From positions 1 to 25,896 of IMG/VR virus record IMGVR_UViG_3300031957_002099: DNA of 25,896 bases. One strand, given 5' to 3'. Both the position numbers and the translations under genes were made by a program. Positions 14,157 to 21,227 of the stretch are shown piece by piece. Source of the stretch: a virus. How positions within the stretch are numbered: the first letter of the stretch is position 1; every line of letters starts with the position of its first letter. Below the pieces are notes generated by a model. The model saw nothing but the letters and a program-made list of their open reading frames with translations, was not told the origin of the DNA and ran no database searches.

Positions 14157-14416
14157 TTATCTAATTTCCAAGCTCTTACTTCGTTTGTTGCATAACCATC
14201 AGCACCTCTAACCGCTCTCGACTTGCAATTAAAACCAAGCTTTTTACAAACCATCCTAAAAGAAACAACGTCGCCTGACTTTGGAAACACAACACTGTCT
14301 CCAATAGACATTGCACTAACGAGCCTGACCCACTTATCCCTAGACAATGATGGGTCAGTTAAGGGAACACCACTTTCAATGGTGAACCCTTCTATTTGTT
14401 TTACGAACTTAGGCAT
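14153..14416 (-). CDS. Hypothetical protein, about 87 residues
   Basis: Start ATG 14416 overlaps the upstream stop (ATGCCTAA); further in-frame ATGs at 14449 and 14533 lie deeper in the upstream gene. The protein reads MPKFVKQIEGFTIESGVPL, then DKWVRLVSAMSIGDSVVFPK, VVSFRMVCKKLGFNCKSRAV and ends with RAWKLDK. The last part (a helix, then a strand with ARxW-like ending) resembles small phage DNA-binding modules in which a buried helix is followed by a hairpin. No firm family. Confidence 0.6.
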   Translation of the reverse strand: MPKFVKQIEGFTIESGVPLTDPSLSRDKWVRLVSAMSIGDSVVFPKSGDVVSFRMVCKKLGFNCKSRAVRGADGYATNEVRAWKLDK

Positions 14417-15038
14417 CAATGAGTTCCACTCTGCCTTTTTTAATATCATGAGCGAGATCTTCTCGGCAACCACCTTTTGTGCTACCATGCCCTGCAGCAA
14501 GCTCAACGAACTCTTCGTATGATATTGTGCCATGCCCTAAGAACAAGCTAAAGTTATTCCAGCCACGAGTTCCCTCTTTACGAGGATTGGTATCTATTAG
14601 ACACTTGATCTTTTTACCTGCGAACGCACCACGAGCTTTTGTTGAAGGTCTTATAGTAGTGTTGTGGGGTGTTTTGCCGAGTGGCGTCATTCCTGGAAGA
14701 GCCTCGACCTGAGGTGTCTTTTTGACTTTGTTCATAACCTTGATCGAATCAATCACATTAATTGCATCAAACGGTGTTGATGAAACATGAATGTCCGCAA
14801 TAGCAGTCATGAATCTTTTTGCAGCAGTTTTGCTGTCAGAGAATTTATTGACAGGCTTGTCAGCAATCTCGTTGTATGCATTAACAAGCAATTTGCTTGT
14901 TACATTGCGGTCAGCAATAAGCTCATCAGCGTTTGTAAAAAGAGCAACACCGTTGCCCATTGAACGAGCAGCACTTTCAGATGAATATGCTCTAACAACT
15001 AGGCTCTTAGGGTTCAAAGTATAAGTAATAGTATTCAT
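14409..15038 (-). CDS. Hypothetical phage protein with C-terminal winged-helix-like module
   Basis: 209 residues from ATG 15038, which follows TTGAGAAAGGA; an in-frame ATG at 15065 would lie upstream of the ribosome site and is rejected. The N-terminal half is helical; a Thr/Pro/Gly linker (TPLGKTPHNTTIRPSTKARG) follows; the C-terminus (RKEGTRGWNNFSLFLGHGTI, SYEEFVELAAG, DLAHDIKKGRVEL) is a small repeated type in phage proteins and probably a winged-helix-like DNA or protein-binding module. It is driven by promoter B and heads the segment reaching into the unknown genes and FAD/ThyX region. Confidence 0.7.
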   Translation of the reverse strand: MNTITYTLNPKSLVVRAYSSESAARSMGNGVALFTNADELIADRNVTSKLLVNAYNEIADKPVNKFSDSKTAAKRFMTAIADIHVSSTPFDAINVIDSIKVMNKVKKTPQVEALPGMTPLGKTPHNTTIRPSTKARGAFAGKKIKCLIDTNPRKEGTRGWNNFSLFLGHGTISYEEFVELAAGHGSTKGGCREDLAHDIKKGRVELIDA

Positions 15039-15072
15039 GATTTTTTCCTTTCTCAAATTAATCAATATAGAG

Positions 15073-15101
15073 AGTGTATCTTTTTTCTTTTAAGAAGTAA
15101 A
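15073..15101 (-). promoter_or_regulatory. Sigma70-type promoter, cassette copy B
   Basis: Minus strand: -35 TTTACT at 15101-15096, 17-base spacer, -10 TACACT at 15078-15073, then CTCTATATTGATTAATTTGA and the AGAAAGGA ribosome site of the 15038 gene. Both boxes are identical to copies A and C. Confidence 0.82.
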
Positions 15102-15113
15102 GGACTTTCTTTC

Positions 15114-15129
15114 TCTTTAAAAACAAAGA
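15114..15129 (-). promoter_or_regulatory. AT-rich dyad upstream of promoter B
   Basis: On the minus strand TCTTT and AAAGA flank GTTTTT, preceded by TTAAG. It lies between the helicase stop and the -35 box, and corresponds in position and core (TTGTTTTTAAA) to the elements of copies A, C and D. Confidence 0.45.
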
Positions 15130-15137
15130 CTTAAACA

Positions 15138-16601
15138 TTATATAGAAAAATATTTTAATCCTCTTGGACCAATTAAATACAAATTCTCCTTGGTTCTTGT
15201 TAGTGCAACGTACCATACTCTGTTCTCCTCGTCTGTTCCTAGATTGTCCCAACTTAGCTTTCCCATGTCTGTTATTAATACAACATTGTCTGCCTCGCCA
15301 CCTTTGCTTTGATGGATTGTTGATATTGTTATTCTTGGGCTGTCTTTAAATTTTTCTCCATTGCGTAGGCAAGATCTCAAATATTCTCTTTCTTCGGGTG
15401 GCAGACCTTTTAACATTGTCATCCAGTCTTGGCTCTTAGCTGCTTGCGGCAGACCCATATCAGAAATTCTATATGAATCTTTTTTATCTAGTTTAACTTT
15501 AAAATTAAAAAAGCCTATCAAATTTTTAGCTTCATGTACAGATATTTCTTTATCGACACGCAACTTTTCCCAAGATGTTATTGCTAGAGTTTCGTCACTG
15601 TCTAAAGAGCTCTTGCCATTGTAATTGTATGCAAAGCCTTGTTGGCGGACAACCTTCTTTACTCTGTTTAAAAGGTATTTACTCCGACTCATACAAAGCC
15701 AAGTTCCCTCTTTGCTGAAGTCAACATTGTCTACATCTGATACATAGTTGACAGTTCCTTTATCTAATCTTGGTTGCCATGGCTTTGCATACCTATTTTT
15801 TATTCTGTTAACAACATCATTAGCCAATCTGTGGACTGATCTAGGAATCCTAAAGCTTTGAGGCAATATTCTTTTATCACCTTGTAAACTTAAAAACTTA
15901 GCAACGTCTGCTCCTGCCCATCCGAATATAGCTTGGTCGTCGTCGCCTGCGATGTAAACTTCGGAAGCTTCTGCGGAAGCAATAATTGCCATGCGGTATT
16001 GTAGGGAACTTAAATCTTGAGCCTCGTCAACTATGCATATGTCTATAGGCAAGGACGAGTTGTATTTTTCTAACATGTCAGTAAAGTCTAACAAGCCATT
16101 TTCTTTTTTAAAAGTATAAAGAGATTTGTGATATTGATTAACAGCATGCAGGGTTAAGTCTCTTTCATTCGTCATATAATATTGATCCTCTATAGAACGA
16201 ACACCAACTCTGGCCAAAGACTCAACTCTAGAACATTTATCTCCTAAACCATAGCCAGTGTGCAGACCTAGATTCTCATCATAGATGCCTTTAAACTCTA
16301 CACCCATAGCTTTACCCAACCTACGATAGTGGGAGTCGGTCATTACTTCGTCTCGTTGCAACCCAAGAACTTTAAAAGCTAAAGAGTGCAGTGTTCTAAA
16401 GTAAGGAAATCTATCTGCATCAAAACCAAACTGTGCCATAGCTCTTTCTTGAGCTTCGGTTGCTGCTTTGCGAGTGAATGCTAGATAAGCAATCCTTTCA
16501 GGAGGAACTCCTCTTTTCAGGCTCTGTTCTACTATGTTTATAAGAGTTGTTGTCTTGCCTGTTCCTGGAGGTCCAAGTATTATCTGAACGTGTCTTCTCA
16601 T
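15138..16601 (-). CDS. UvrD/Rep-like superfamily 1 DNA helicase
   Basis: 487 residues with a complete SF1A set: motif I GPPGTGKT (10-17), Ia AFTRKAATEA (41-50), II VDEAQD (191-196), III GDDDQAIFGWAGA (219-231), IV region QSFRIPRSV (248-256), V TIHQSKGGEAD (428-438) and VI VWYVALTRTKENLYLI (462-477). This is a 3'-5' translocating helicase type; it is compact compared with UvrD (about 720 residues) because insertion domains 1B/2B are reduced. No DnaB-type replicative helicase is visible in the window, so this or the SNF2 protein may unwind the fork. AGAAAGGA precedes the ATG. Confidence 0.95.
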   Translation of the reverse strand: MRRHVQIILGPPGTGKTTTLINIVEQSLKRGVPPERIAYLAFTRKAATEAQERAMAQFGFDADRFPYFRTLHSLAFKVLGLQRDEVMTDSHYRRLGKAMGVEFKGIYDENLGLHTGYGLGDKCSRVESLARVGVRSIEDQYYMTNERDLTLHAVNQYHKSLYTFKKENGLLDFTDMLEKYNSSLPIDICIVDEAQDLSSLQYRMAIIASAEASEVYIAGDDDQAIFGWAGADVAKFLSLQGDKRILPQSFRIPRSVHRLANDVVNRIKNRYAKPWQPRLDKGTVNYVSDVDNVDFSKEGTWLCMSRSKYLLNRVKKVVRQQGFAYNYNGKSSLDSDETLAITSWEKLRVDKEISVHEAKNLIGFFNFKVKLDKKDSYRISDMGLPQAAKSQDWMTMLKGLPPEEREYLRSCLRNGEKFKDSPRITISTIHQSKGGEADNVVLITDMGKLSWDNLGTDEENRVWYVALTRTKENLYLIGPRGLKYFSI

Positions 16602-16662
16602 TTTCTTCCTTTCTAAACTTCCACAATATCCACTCGTGGTATCTGTCTGGTTCTTTTTCCAT
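16498..16662 (-). CDS. Possible small ORF between primase and helicase
   Basis: An ATG directly follows the primase stop (TAAATG) and opens 54 codons. The first 20 or so residues (MEKEPDRYHEWILWKFRKEE) lie in the short gap and look protein-like; the rest overlaps the helicase start in another frame and is low-complexity in Arg, Asn and Ser. It may be a real short gene, a coupling device that carries ribosomes to the helicase start, or a remnant. Confidence 0.28.
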   Translation of the reverse strand: MEKEPDRYHEWILWKFRKEENEKTRSDNTWTSRNRQDNNSYKHSRTEPEKRSSS

Positions 16663-18189
16663 TTAGAACTCTTCTGTTATTGCACTCGGGACATCTAATT
16701 CTTCGTCGTCGAAAAACTCTGGCTCAGGCACTGACCATACTTTAACTGGCTTAGATTTAATTCTAAATGTTTTTCTATCGCCACCCAACAGCCTTAACCA
16801 AGACCATATTTGATGTTGGGTTGTATATCTAAAACGTCTTGCCTCTAGATATATAAATAAGTCTTCAGACCGAAAGTAAACTTTTGCTTCGTCAGAGTCG
16901 TGCCATGGCTTGCCATTCATTATTTCGTCTTTTTGACGAGCTTGGACTTTACCTGTTAAAAAGCTATCTAGCATTTTTTCGAACTGACCTTGGGGTGAAG
17001 CATCGTCTGGGTCGACTATTACTTCTACATTTTCTAACAGCTGGTTTATCCTTTTTTCCCACTTAGGTGCTGGCATTGTGCTCGGACATTTGTTTAATTT
17101 TTCTACACATATTTTTTGGAGTTGTCTTTGGTCTAGTAATTGGGGTGTTGTTACTTCTATTCTTTCACCTTGCATCTCTATGTACCATCTTACAGACTGA
17201 CGATTTTCAGTTTCGTATTTTGTTATGGCGTCAACCTCTAAAGCTAGACCACCACCAACACCACCTATGCCATGGTCTCGCTTCATGCATTTAGACTTTT
17301 CGCAATAGTTACATATTGGACTTTGTTTACATGTGTAGGCATATTCTTTTTTGCTGATGCCTTTTACTAATCCATTAATCTCGGAGGATGGTAAAGGCTC
17401 GCTAACATGTTCATAATTAAACTTCATTAAATCTTCTTGCCAGTCGTCAGGGTTCTTCTTACGATAATAAACACCAACATTGAACAGAGAAATGTTTCGT
17501 CCACCTTCAGGGAAGCCCATAGTCATAATATGTTGAAGGCATGGTGGTCCATCGCTAAAGTGATCAACGAGTTCTGGTTGTATTTTTTCTAGAGCCTCGA
17601 ATGTTGTTTTCTTTTTTTCAGCTAATTCTATAAACTCTTTTAGGTTTAATTTTTTATTTTTATTTATTGCATAGCGTTCTGTTTTGTCGCCATCCCAATA
17701 ACATAAGTTTATCCAGTTGCCTCTGTCACGTTCGTTCGCTCTAGATATTTGCTTGGGGAAAACTTCCGACCCACCATAGCCTAGTTGAGCAGCGAACTCA
17801 TTGAGCTTTGATACCATATCAATAGCAGGAATGGCAGGCTCACAAAAAAGATAGAGGTGAGCACCGCCAGACTTAGAACGACATAGTACCAAAGGTGTAT
17901 CACGAATCTTTTTTTCCAGTGATTCAAGACTTTCATTTAATTTTACCTCACCTCTAATGTCAATATCAATAACACCAAAATGACAGCTATTATTATTTAA
18001 TAGTGGAATAACTCCTAATATATATTCGCCACCATTAAGATGTTCTTTAAAATTAATCTCAGTTGCTGGGTCACTTACTGTTACTGCTCGACCCGACATT
18101 TTTCCGTCAGCTTCTTTTTTATTGACCCTATATTGGCCATGAGCTGATTCGAAACCTTTAAACAAATCCATAAATCTTTTTACATACAT
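16663..18189 (-). CDS. AEP-superfamily (TOTE-type) DNA primase
   Basis: 508 residues. The archaeo-eukaryotic primase active site is visible: FGVIDIDIRG with Asp75 and Asp77, SKSGGAHLYLF (105-115) with the conserved Ser/Gly/His111, and GNWINLCYW (157-165). A second domain contains PPCLQHIM (Cys217), GGRNISLFNVGVYYRKKNPD, and a cysteine cluster with Cys287, Cys293, Cys296 and Cys301; four of these could hold an iron-sulfur cluster or zinc as in PriL-like domains. The C-terminal third is unassigned. It would lay primers for the DnaE polymerase. AGAAAGGA stands before ATG 18189; the upstream gap contains a strong hairpin. Confidence 0.88.
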   Translation of the reverse strand: MYVKRFMDLFKGFESAHGQYRVNKKEADGKMSGRAVTVSDPATEINFKEHLNGGEYILGVIPLLNNNSCHFGVIDIDIRGEVKLNESLESLEKKIRDTPLVLCRSKSGGAHLYLFCEPAIPAIDMVSKLNEFAAQLGYGGSEVFPKQISRANERDRGNWINLCYWDGDKTERYAINKNKKLNLKEFIELAEKKKTTFEALEKIQPELVDHFSDGPPCLQHIMTMGFPEGGRNISLFNVGVYYRKKNPDDWQEDLMKFNYEHVSEPLPSSEINGLVKGISKKEYAYTCKQSPICNYCEKSKCMKRDHGIGGVGGGLALEVDAITKYETENRQSVRWYIEMQGERIEVTTPQLLDQRQLQKICVEKLNKCPSTMPAPKWEKRINQLLENVEVIVDPDDASPQGQFEKMLDSFLTGKVQARQKDEIMNGKPWHDSDEAKVYFRSEDLFIYLEARRFRYTTQHQIWSWLRLLGGDRKTFRIKSKPVKVWSVPEPEFFDDEELDVPSAITEEF

Positions 18190-18209
18190 CCCCAGTCCTT
18201 TCTAATGGT

Positions 18210-18250
18210 GGGTTGCTAAGAAGGAACTATGTAAAAAACCTTAGCAACCC
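18210..18250 (-). other. Intergenic hairpin between SSB-like gene and primase
   Basis: Perfect 11-base inverted repeat, GGGTTGCTAAG and CTTAGCAACCC, with a 19-base loop, followed on the upstream side by a small CTAAC/GTTAG palindrome (18251-18263). No T-run follows in either direction, so it is not a classic terminator; an mRNA-processing or stabilising structure is more likely. Confidence 0.6.
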
Positions 18251-18271
18251 TAACAATGTTAGCAGTTACAG

Positions 18272-19066
18272 CTACATAACATCATCATTCGGGGAGTCAG
18301 GAGCAACTTTAACATCGCCACTTTGTATGTTCTTACGGAACTCACGTGCCTCGAGGTATATACTTTGACCTGAGTCGACATTTTTTAGTATGCCACCCGA
18401 CTTAGAATCGAACTTCATTGACACTTCCCAGTTGAACCATGAGCCCATATCATTTTGCTCTGGGACAGATGTAAGAGTATATGCTGTCCAGAACATTGCT
18501 GGGTTGATAGATCCTTTGCCTGATGGGTGAGGTATCTGAAGCCTGTTGATCATTGAGTTCCATTTTTTAGACTTCTTAATGCCTGAAGAACTCATAGATA
18601 TAATTGCTGGGGAATATCCTCCGTCATCCTCAACAACATAGACGAAGTATTCAGCCGTTGCCACCATTGAATTGCCGTCTGGTGTTCGGAGCTTGCCTCT
18701 GTCGTCTTGTACGCAACTGTCTAGGTTTGCAGGTTGCAAGCCATGATCTCGGATAAGCTTCCGATCATCGCTCCATTCGATAAAAGTTTTGCGATAGCTT
18801 ACAGGAACAATCGTTATTCCAGCTTCACCATCACTCGCCTTGCCAGAAACATTATCATAAATCATTCCAGCTTCCGCACCCTTAACATGAGCAGCATCTG
18901 CTTTATTGACCTCTGGACTTTGGGCTTGTAGTATTTTAAGACGAGGGATCAACATGTCGTCAGCTGTCATGTTCTCGCCTGCTGTACCAGCATCTTCTAA
19001 TAAAATGCTAGGGTCGAATGCAATTACATTGCTTTCTTCTTTTACTTCTACTTCATTTTTAGCCAT
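18272..19066 (-). CDS. Conserved phage protein, possible single-strand DNA-binding protein
   Basis: 264 residues. Segments such as DMLIPRLKILQAQSPEV, GEAGITIVPVSYRKTFIEW, EYFVYVVEDDGGYSPAIISM and KKSKKWNSMINRLQIP are beta-rich and resemble a conserved phage group located next to primases. The C-terminal tail is acidic and flexible (VAPDSPNDDVM), as in many SSB proteins that recruit partners. No decisive motif is visible, so the SSB role rests on position, fold impression and tail. The upstream stop is overlapped by TAATG, so it is translated with the coiled-coil protein. Confidence 0.5.
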   Translation of the reverse strand: MAKNEVEVKEESNVIAFDPSILLEDAGTAGENMTADDMLIPRLKILQAQSPEVNKADAAHVKGAEAGMIYDNVSGKASDGEAGITIVPVSYRKTFIEWSDDRKLIRDHGLQPANLDSCVQDDRGKLRTPDGNSMVATAEYFVYVVEDDGGYSPAIISMSSSGIKKSKKWNSMINRLQIPHPSGKGSINPAMFWTAYTLTSVPEQNDMGSWFNWEVSMKFDSKSGGILKNVDSGQSIYLEAREFRKNIQSGDVKVAPDSPNDDVM

Positions 19067-19656
19067 TATACACCTCCTGTTAATTTGGCTTTACGACCTA
19101 CATATATTTTAAATAGGTCATGGGGGACATCCTTCCCGTCAGACAACTGTTCTTTTATAAAAGAATTTAGTCTGCCGTGATGAACACCGACTGCTCGGCG
19201 ATAGAATAAGTTCCGCTCACGCAACTCTTCTGTAAAGTCATTGCAAGCTTTATCTTCGCCTTTACTGAACTGAACCTCAACATTACTTTTAATCAAGTCG
19301 CCAGCATTATTACCACGCAACCAATCAAAGCATTGTTGTTGACGTAGCTCTAGTTCAGGTCTGTCTTCAGGCTTGGCACGCATTATTGCCGTTGCTGAAG
19401 GTATTGAACCAGAAGCAATATCTTGAATTTCAACCTTAGCACCATTGTTAAGAGTGAAGTCCTTCATATTCAGTTCTTGCATTAAATCGGGCAAGTCCTG
19501 TTCAGCCAACTTAGTCAGGTTCTGCTTCTTTTCTTTCAATAGCTTTTCTAGATCTTCGATTTCTTTTTCGGTATCGAACATCTTTTGAGCTAAATCAGAT
19601 ACTGCACCTAGTGAATTTGACGCAGGTGCTACGTCGTCAAGCAGATTAATCGTCAT
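19066..19656 (-). CDS. Conserved phage protein with N-terminal coiled coil
   Basis: 196 residues. Residues about 20-55 form a strong coiled coil (TEKEIEDLEKLLKEKKQNLT); LPDLMQELNMKDFTLNNGAK and an EIQD strand follow, then a helical C-terminus containing FYRRAVGVHHGRLNSFIKEQ. This layout occurs in unknown phage proteins next to the SSB-like gene and suggests an accessory recombination or replication factor; no catalytic residues stand out. Ribosome site AGAAAGGA before ATG 19656. Confidence 0.6.
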   Translation of the reverse strand: MTINLLDDVAPASNSLGAVSDLAQKMFDTEKEIEDLEKLLKEKKQNLTKLAEQDLPDLMQELNMKDFTLNNGAKVEIQDIASGSIPSATAIMRAKPEDRPELELRQQQCFDWLRGNNAGDLIKSNVEVQFSKGEDKACNDFTEELRERNLFYRRAVGVHHGRLNSFIKEQLSDGKDVPHDLFKIYVGRKAKLTGGV

Positions 19657-19668
19657 TGTTTTCCTTTC

Positions 19669-19914
19669 TTAACTATGGATTGGCAAGGCATCGAATGTAT
19701 CAAAAGGGATATCAATCCATCCCGACTTCGTTTCATCCAATAAAACTCGCACTCTCATTTCTTCATCGTTATGTGACATTGCAAACACCACAGGAAATAA
19801 AGTGTCTTCGGTGTGCTTCATAAAATCTTTCTTGCGAAGCGTCCTGTTCCTGTTCGTTTTTATTGCCACATTATTTGCTTTACGCAGATCTTCTTTTGTA
19901 AAACATTTAACCAT
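19669..19914 (-). CDS. Small hypothetical protein, 81 residues
   Basis: N-terminus is basic (MVKCFTKEDLRKANNVAIKT), followed by beta-like stretches (FPVVFAMSHNDEEMRVRVLL and SGWIDIPFDTF). The ATG overlaps the upstream stop (ATGGTTAA) with AGAAAGGAG as ribosome site. Function unknown. Confidence 0.65.
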   Translation of the reverse strand: MVKCFTKEDLRKANNVAIKTNRNRTLRKKDFMKHTEDTLFPVVFAMSHNDEEMRVRVLLDETKSGWIDIPFDTFDALPIHS

Positions 19915-20281
19915 TTACTTTCTCCTTTCTTAATTCTAAGGCAACTGGCATATACCAACCTTTGCGTCTATCCCTTTCGCCTTCTTCCATATTGCGTTCC
20001 CAACGTAGGACACGCACGACTGGTGACATTTCAGATGCAATCATAACAGCTATCATTACAGCAATAGGGTCACCACCTCCTGGCCAAAGAATATAATCCT
20101 CTGGGCAAAAATCTTTCATTATCTTTCTAGCTTTCTGTATCGATGGGCTGGGCAGGAACTGAGGCTTTTCGTTCGGTTCGAAAACAATCTCAAGCGAACC
20201 ATAACGTGCAGCGTCAGTAAGGTCTGGAGTCCAACCGAACTTATTCTTTACAGGTCGATTTACGACATAAACTTTTGGCAT
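19907..20281 (-). CDS. Conserved marine-phage-type hypothetical protein, 124 residues
   Basis: The protein reads MPKVYVVNRPVKNKFGWTPD, then ARYGSLEIVFEPNEKPQFLP, DFCPEDYILWPGGGDPIAVM and ends with WERNMEEGERDRRKGWYMPV. A D-Y-x-L-x-P-G-G-G-D-P segment followed by a hydrophobic helix suggests a compact alpha/beta fold; I recall comparable unnamed proteins in early regions of marine phages. It is the first larger gene of the minus-strand block and probably early. ATG 20281 follows GAGAAAGGA. Confidence 0.68.
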   Translation of the reverse strand: MPKVYVVNRPVKNKFGWTPDLTDAARYGSLEIVFEPNEKPQFLPSPSIQKARKIMKDFCPEDYILWPGGGDPIAVMIAVMIASEMSPVVRVLRWERNMEEGERDRRKGWYMPVALELRKEKVNG

Positions 20282-20314
20282 TCATTAATCCTTTCTCAGT
20301 ATTAAATTCACCTT

Positions 20315-20344
20315 AATGTATTTGACTATAAATTAAAAGGTAAA
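20315..20344 (-). promoter_or_regulatory. Weak promoter candidate before the minus-strand operon
   Basis: Minus strand TTTACC (20344-20339), 18-base spacer and TACATT (20320-20315). The -35 equals copy D, but the -10 is poor and the conserved leader is absent, so it is only tentative. It lies in the last codons of the extended zinc-ribbon frame. Confidence 0.3.
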
Positions 20345-20418
20345 ATATATTCCTCTACAGGGCTTGGTTTTACTTTTAATTTTTTAGCTCTTATTTCTCG
20401 GTCAAAGAACTCATCCTC

Positions 20419-20562
20419 TCATATTTGAAATGTTCGGAAACGATAATGGCAAATATTGCAGAGCCTGTGACGATGAGTTGTGTTGTAAGATCTTGAAGTA
20501 TTAATTATTCTAGTGTCTTCTTGATTGCATTTAACGCAATTCATATTTTTCCGCTGCCTCAT
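20419..20562 (-). CDS. NrdR-like zinc-ribbon protein, interrupted by in-frame TGA
   Basis: From ATG 20562 (AGAAAGGA eight bases upstream) the frame encodes 47 residues and stops at TGA 20421-20419. It contains CVKCNQEDTRIINTSRS and RHRLCNICHYRFRTFQI, the zinc-ribbon pattern of NrdR repressors (CxxC, T-R-V/I-I-x-S-R, R-R-C-x-x-C-x-x-R-F-T-T). The same frame continues after the TGA for 30 protein-like codons (starting EDEFFDREIRAKKLKVKPSP) to TAG at 20326. Either the gene naturally stops early, carries a nonsense change, or is read through. It lacks the NrdR ATP-cone, so it is at most a DNA-binding ribbon. It may regulate adjacent sites. Confidence 0.6.
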   Translation of the reverse strand: MRQRKNMNCVKCNQEDTRIINTSRSYNTTHRHRLCNICHYRFRTFQI

Positions 20563-20628
20563 AAATAAATTCCTTTCTAAGCATTTAATTAGTGTAATTC
20601 AAGAAAAATCAAAAGACAACAACTTTTT

Positions 20629-20890
20629 TGCGTTACCGCACTTATTAATAAATAACAATGCCGTAACCAAAGTTCTGGCGTTACCGCACTGCAGTTGTTT
20701 CTAGATACGTCCATGGAATTTTAGATTGTACTATATAAGATAATATTTTGAGGTTAAAAATATTTTTCTAAAATTCGTGAATTTGCGGTAACGTCGGTAA
20801 CGAAAGGTCTTTTGTTTATTAAATACAATCGCTTGGCGACGTTACCTAAGTCTGAAAATGGTGGTAACCGAAACCAGTGTTTGGTAACTA
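20629..20890. repeat. GGTAAC repeat cluster around AT-rich core: candidate origin or operator array
   Basis: Seven GGTAAC cores in both orientations lie at 20632-20637, 20680-20685, 20787-20792, 20796-20801, 20841-20846, 20863-20868 and 20883-20888, with a degenerate CCGTAACCAAAG at 20661-20672. Several share flanks: GTGCGGTAACGC twice, GGTAACGTCG twice, GGTAACNAAAG twice. The first is nearly dyad symmetric (TGCGTTACCGCA). The two copies at 20787 and 20796 are nine bases apart. The stretch 20700-20780 between them is very AT-rich (TATATAAGATAATATTTTGA), as expected for an unwinding element. This 600-base non-coding zone between divergent transcription units is the best origin candidate; a repressor-operator array is the main alternative. 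Confidence 0.6.
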
Positions 20891-21085
20891 AAGTTTTTTA
20901 ATCTCTGATACCATTTCTTTTTCTAAATCTTTACAATCGTTTATGTGTTTTACCAGATCGTTTTTAATATGATTCAGAACATCTTTGTGTGTTTTCAAAT
21001 TATTCCTGCCTCCATACCATTGACTTTTTTCTTTGTCGTCCTTTATGTGTATGAATAAAGTTCTTGCTATTTTTAAATTATCCAT
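20888..21085 (-). CDS. Small hypothetical protein, 65 residues
   Basis: MDNLKIARTLFIHIKDDKEK, then a Gly/Arg turn (WYGGRNNLKTHKDVLNHIKN) and a charged helix to the end. The ATG overlaps the stop of the 21227 gene (ATGGATAA), which is the operon pattern of real genes here. Likely early; no family recognised. The last repeat of the GGTAAC cluster touches its stop codon. Confidence 0.6.
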   Translation of the reverse strand: MDNLKIARTLFIHIKDDKEKSQWYGGRNNLKTHKDVLNHIKNDLVKHINDCKDLEKEMVSEIKKL

Positions 21086-21227
21086 TGCTCTGATCCTTTA
21101 CTATATGCTTATAGCCTTTACTGGTAGGATATTCTTCGTTAAGAATTTCAATCCAACCTTTTAAATTTTGTGGATTAGTAGCAATAAACATTAGTTTGTC
21201 ATTTTCATATGTATATACTGTTTTCAT
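21078..21227 (-). CDS. Small hypothetical protein, 49 residues
   Basis: Starts MKTVYTYENDKLMFIATNPQ and continues NLKGWIEILNEEYPTSKGYK, a compact beta-alpha-like mini-protein. AGAAAGGAAAAGAAA stands directly before the ATG, matching the standard ribosome site of this genome, and its stop overlaps the next gene by eight bases. It is the first minus-strand gene from the divergent control region. Function unknown. Confidence 0.65.
   Translation of the reverse strand: MKTVYTYENDKLMFIATNPQNLKGWIEILNEEYPTSKGYKHIVKDQSNG

Noticed and set aside
20326-20562. Alternative genetic code with TGA read as Trp
   Set aside because: Several genes end in TGA overlapping the next start (2718, 4412, 5563, 12982, 13917, 14153), and no large gene contains internal TGA.
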